A stretch of DNA of 64,000 bases from the NCBI GenBank assembly GCA_023663705.1, contig JAMPGY010000014.1, positions 1 through 64,000 on the forward strand. Reading direction: 5' to 3'. This DNA is from Clostridium sp. (GTDB taxonomy: Bacteria; Bacteroidota; Bacteroidia; Bacteroidales; Bacteroidaceae). The notes below the pieces were generated by a model. It saw nothing but the letters and a program-made list of their open reading frames with translations. It had not been told where the DNA came from and ran no database searches. Every line of letters begins with the position of its first letter. Within the stretch, counting starts at the first letter, position 1. This document shows positions 63,216 to 64,000 of the stretch, one piece after another. A program made the translations under genes and the position numbers.

Positions 63216-63404
63216 TCACCAGAATTTGTTGGCTTCGGGATTGTATTCAAATCCTGCCGCCGACAATCGTTCTTCCAATTCCATACGACAGACGTTCAGG
63301 TCATCGCACAAACTGTCCAACGAGGGATAATAGTCGCGCAGTTTCTGATTGACTACACTCATCAGCATAAACGGATCTTGGGGCAAAGAGGCATTCCATT
63401 CCAT
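63216..63404 (-). CDS. DUF4250 family small protein
   Basis: A 62-residue protein starting at MEWNASLPQDPFML (63404; an upstream ATG at 63431 overlaps the intergenic region). It matches the DUF4250 pattern: LPQDPFMLMSVVNQKLRD, LDSLCDDL and closing AAGFEYNPEANKFW. Members are widespread in Bacteroidetes and Firmicutes and unstudied. It starts 29 bases downstream of the CotH-like gene on the same strand, so the two may be co-transcribed. Confidence 0.85.
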   Translation of the reverse strand: MEWNASLPQDPFMLMSVVNQKLRDYYPSLDSLCDDLNVCRMELEERLSAAGFEYNPEANKFW

Positions 63405-63433
63405 GATTCTTTCTCGTTTTTGATTCCACACAA

Positions 63434-64000
63434 TTACTTAATCGCTATCTTTTGTTTCCCTACAATATACATGCCACGGGCCAATCCCGGCAGCACCGTA
63501 GTTCCACCGCCCACAAATTCCCTGCGCACCATGCGACCGCCGGCATCATACACGGTCACCTCTTGCGGTCGTTCCGTTTCAACCACCAGTTCACCGGACG
63601 CTCCGGCATACACCCGCAAGAGCGATGCCGTGTCCTCCGGCCTGTCGATGCCGGTGGAAGGCAAGTCGGGCAAAGAGGCTATGCTCCACTGGGTGTCCAC
63701 ATAATCCAGCCTGCGGGTAAACCAATCGGTCAGATAATTCATCTCGATGTCCAGGTCTATGCTTCCCACGTCCGTATTCGTCCAGCGCATCTTCTCGCGC
63801 TCGGTCACACCGCAACGGTCAAACCATTCCTTATACGCCCTGAATCGGTTCAGTATGCTGTCTGTGTGCAAAGCACCGTTGCGCAATTCCTTGTAACGAT
63901 AGCGTATCGAATCATTAAAGTTATCCACATTGCAGGCCTTCAGGCGACGGAACAGATTGAAATCTCCGTGCTCATAGTTGGTGATATACATCGTATAGTT
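63434..64000 (-). CDS. CotH-like protein with T9SS sorting tail (C-terminal part only)
   Basis: The frame is open to the right edge, so the N-terminal part is missing. The visible 185+ residues read ELRNGALHTDSILNRFRAYK, then WFTRRLDYVDTQWSI, the pattern of the last helices of CotH-type kinases. The end is a type IX sorting domain: VTVYDAGGRMVRREF, GLARGMYIVGKQKIAIK. CotH proteins phosphorylate spore-coat or surface proteins in other bacteria; here a secreted, surface-attached protein is likely. Together with 44411-46858 it is a second T9SS client in this window. Confidence 0.75.
   Translation of the reverse strand, partial: NYTMYITNYEHGDFNLFRRLKACNVDNFNDSIRYRYKELRNGALHTDSILNRFRAYKEWFDRCGVTEREKMRWTNTDVGSIDLDIEMNYLTDWFTRRLDYVDTQWSIASLPDLPSTGIDRPEDTASLLRVYAGASGELVVETERPQEVTVYDAGGRMVRREFVGGGTTVLPGLARGMYIVGKQKIAIK

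Overview
The window is bacterial chromosome from a member of the Bacteroidales, most likely a Prevotellaceae or Paraprevotella-like gut lineage (the family placement is inference). The signs are: promoters of the Bacteroidetes type (TAnnTTTG at -7, often with TTTG about 19-20 bases upstream) in front of many genes; the type IX secretion translocon SprA; a MurF-alanine racemase fusion; GSCFA, DUF2461, DUF4250 and GH97 proteins; an A2-type class A beta-lactamase; a Na+-pumping oxaloacetate decarboxylase; and an AcdA-EtfAB cluster. No insertion sequence, prophage, integron or CRISPR array was seen. Genes are dense, with rho-independent hairpins between many of them.

Layout. 1-840: end of an unidentified gene, tRNA-Ser(TGA) on + and tRNA-Arg(CCG) on -. 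0.9-9.3 kb: asnA, a secreted GH97 glycosidase, an amidase-MCE pair (cell wall and lipid transport), dnaA and a nitroreductase. 9.5-17.1 kb: B12-dependent ribonucleotide reductase with folB, a lipoprotein class A beta-lactamase, and the oadG-oadA-oadB Na+ pump. 17.2-25 kb, minus strand: Fsr-type efflux pump, a TonB-dependent outer-membrane receptor whose signal-peptide region is interrupted by a run of 14 C, MurF-Alr and GSCFA. 25-28.3 kb: dxs-trkA, overlapping by 4 bases. 28.3-33.3 kb: a minus-strand ATPase plus DUF4435 (TOPRIM-like) pair resembling the PARIS/OLD class of defence modules, divergent from a DMT transporter and an SF1 helicase. 33.3-42.1 kb: a four-copy 22-bp repeat, Fe/Mn SOD, a small nitroreductase, NhaC, a POT transporter, a SulP transporter, a structured RNA candidate with 6S-like architecture, and two paralogous surface proteins that share an 84%-identical C-terminal domain. 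42.1-47.7 kb: Bcp, DUF2461 and a RelE/ParE-type toxin-antitoxin unit in one operon; a T9SS-type secreted protein followed by an unlisted 58-residue peptide gene; and a small outer-membrane barrel. 47.9-51.6 kb: etfB-etfA-acyl-CoA dehydrogenase operon. 51.7-64 kb: esterase, the giant sprA, ruvA, CCA-adding enzyme, a small lipoprotein, DUF4250, and the end of a CotH-like protein with a T9SS sorting tail.

The genes are mostly housekeeping and anaerobic energy metabolism (Oad, Etf/Acd, class II RNR) with an envelope and secretion theme (SprA and two putative T9SS clients). The observations most worth following up are the C14 tract that looks like an ON/OFF phase switch for the TonB receptor, the compact ATPase-TOPRIM pair, the rod-shaped RNA at 40.2 kb, the 22-bp repeat block at 33.3 kb, and the paralogue pair at 40.4-42.1 kb.
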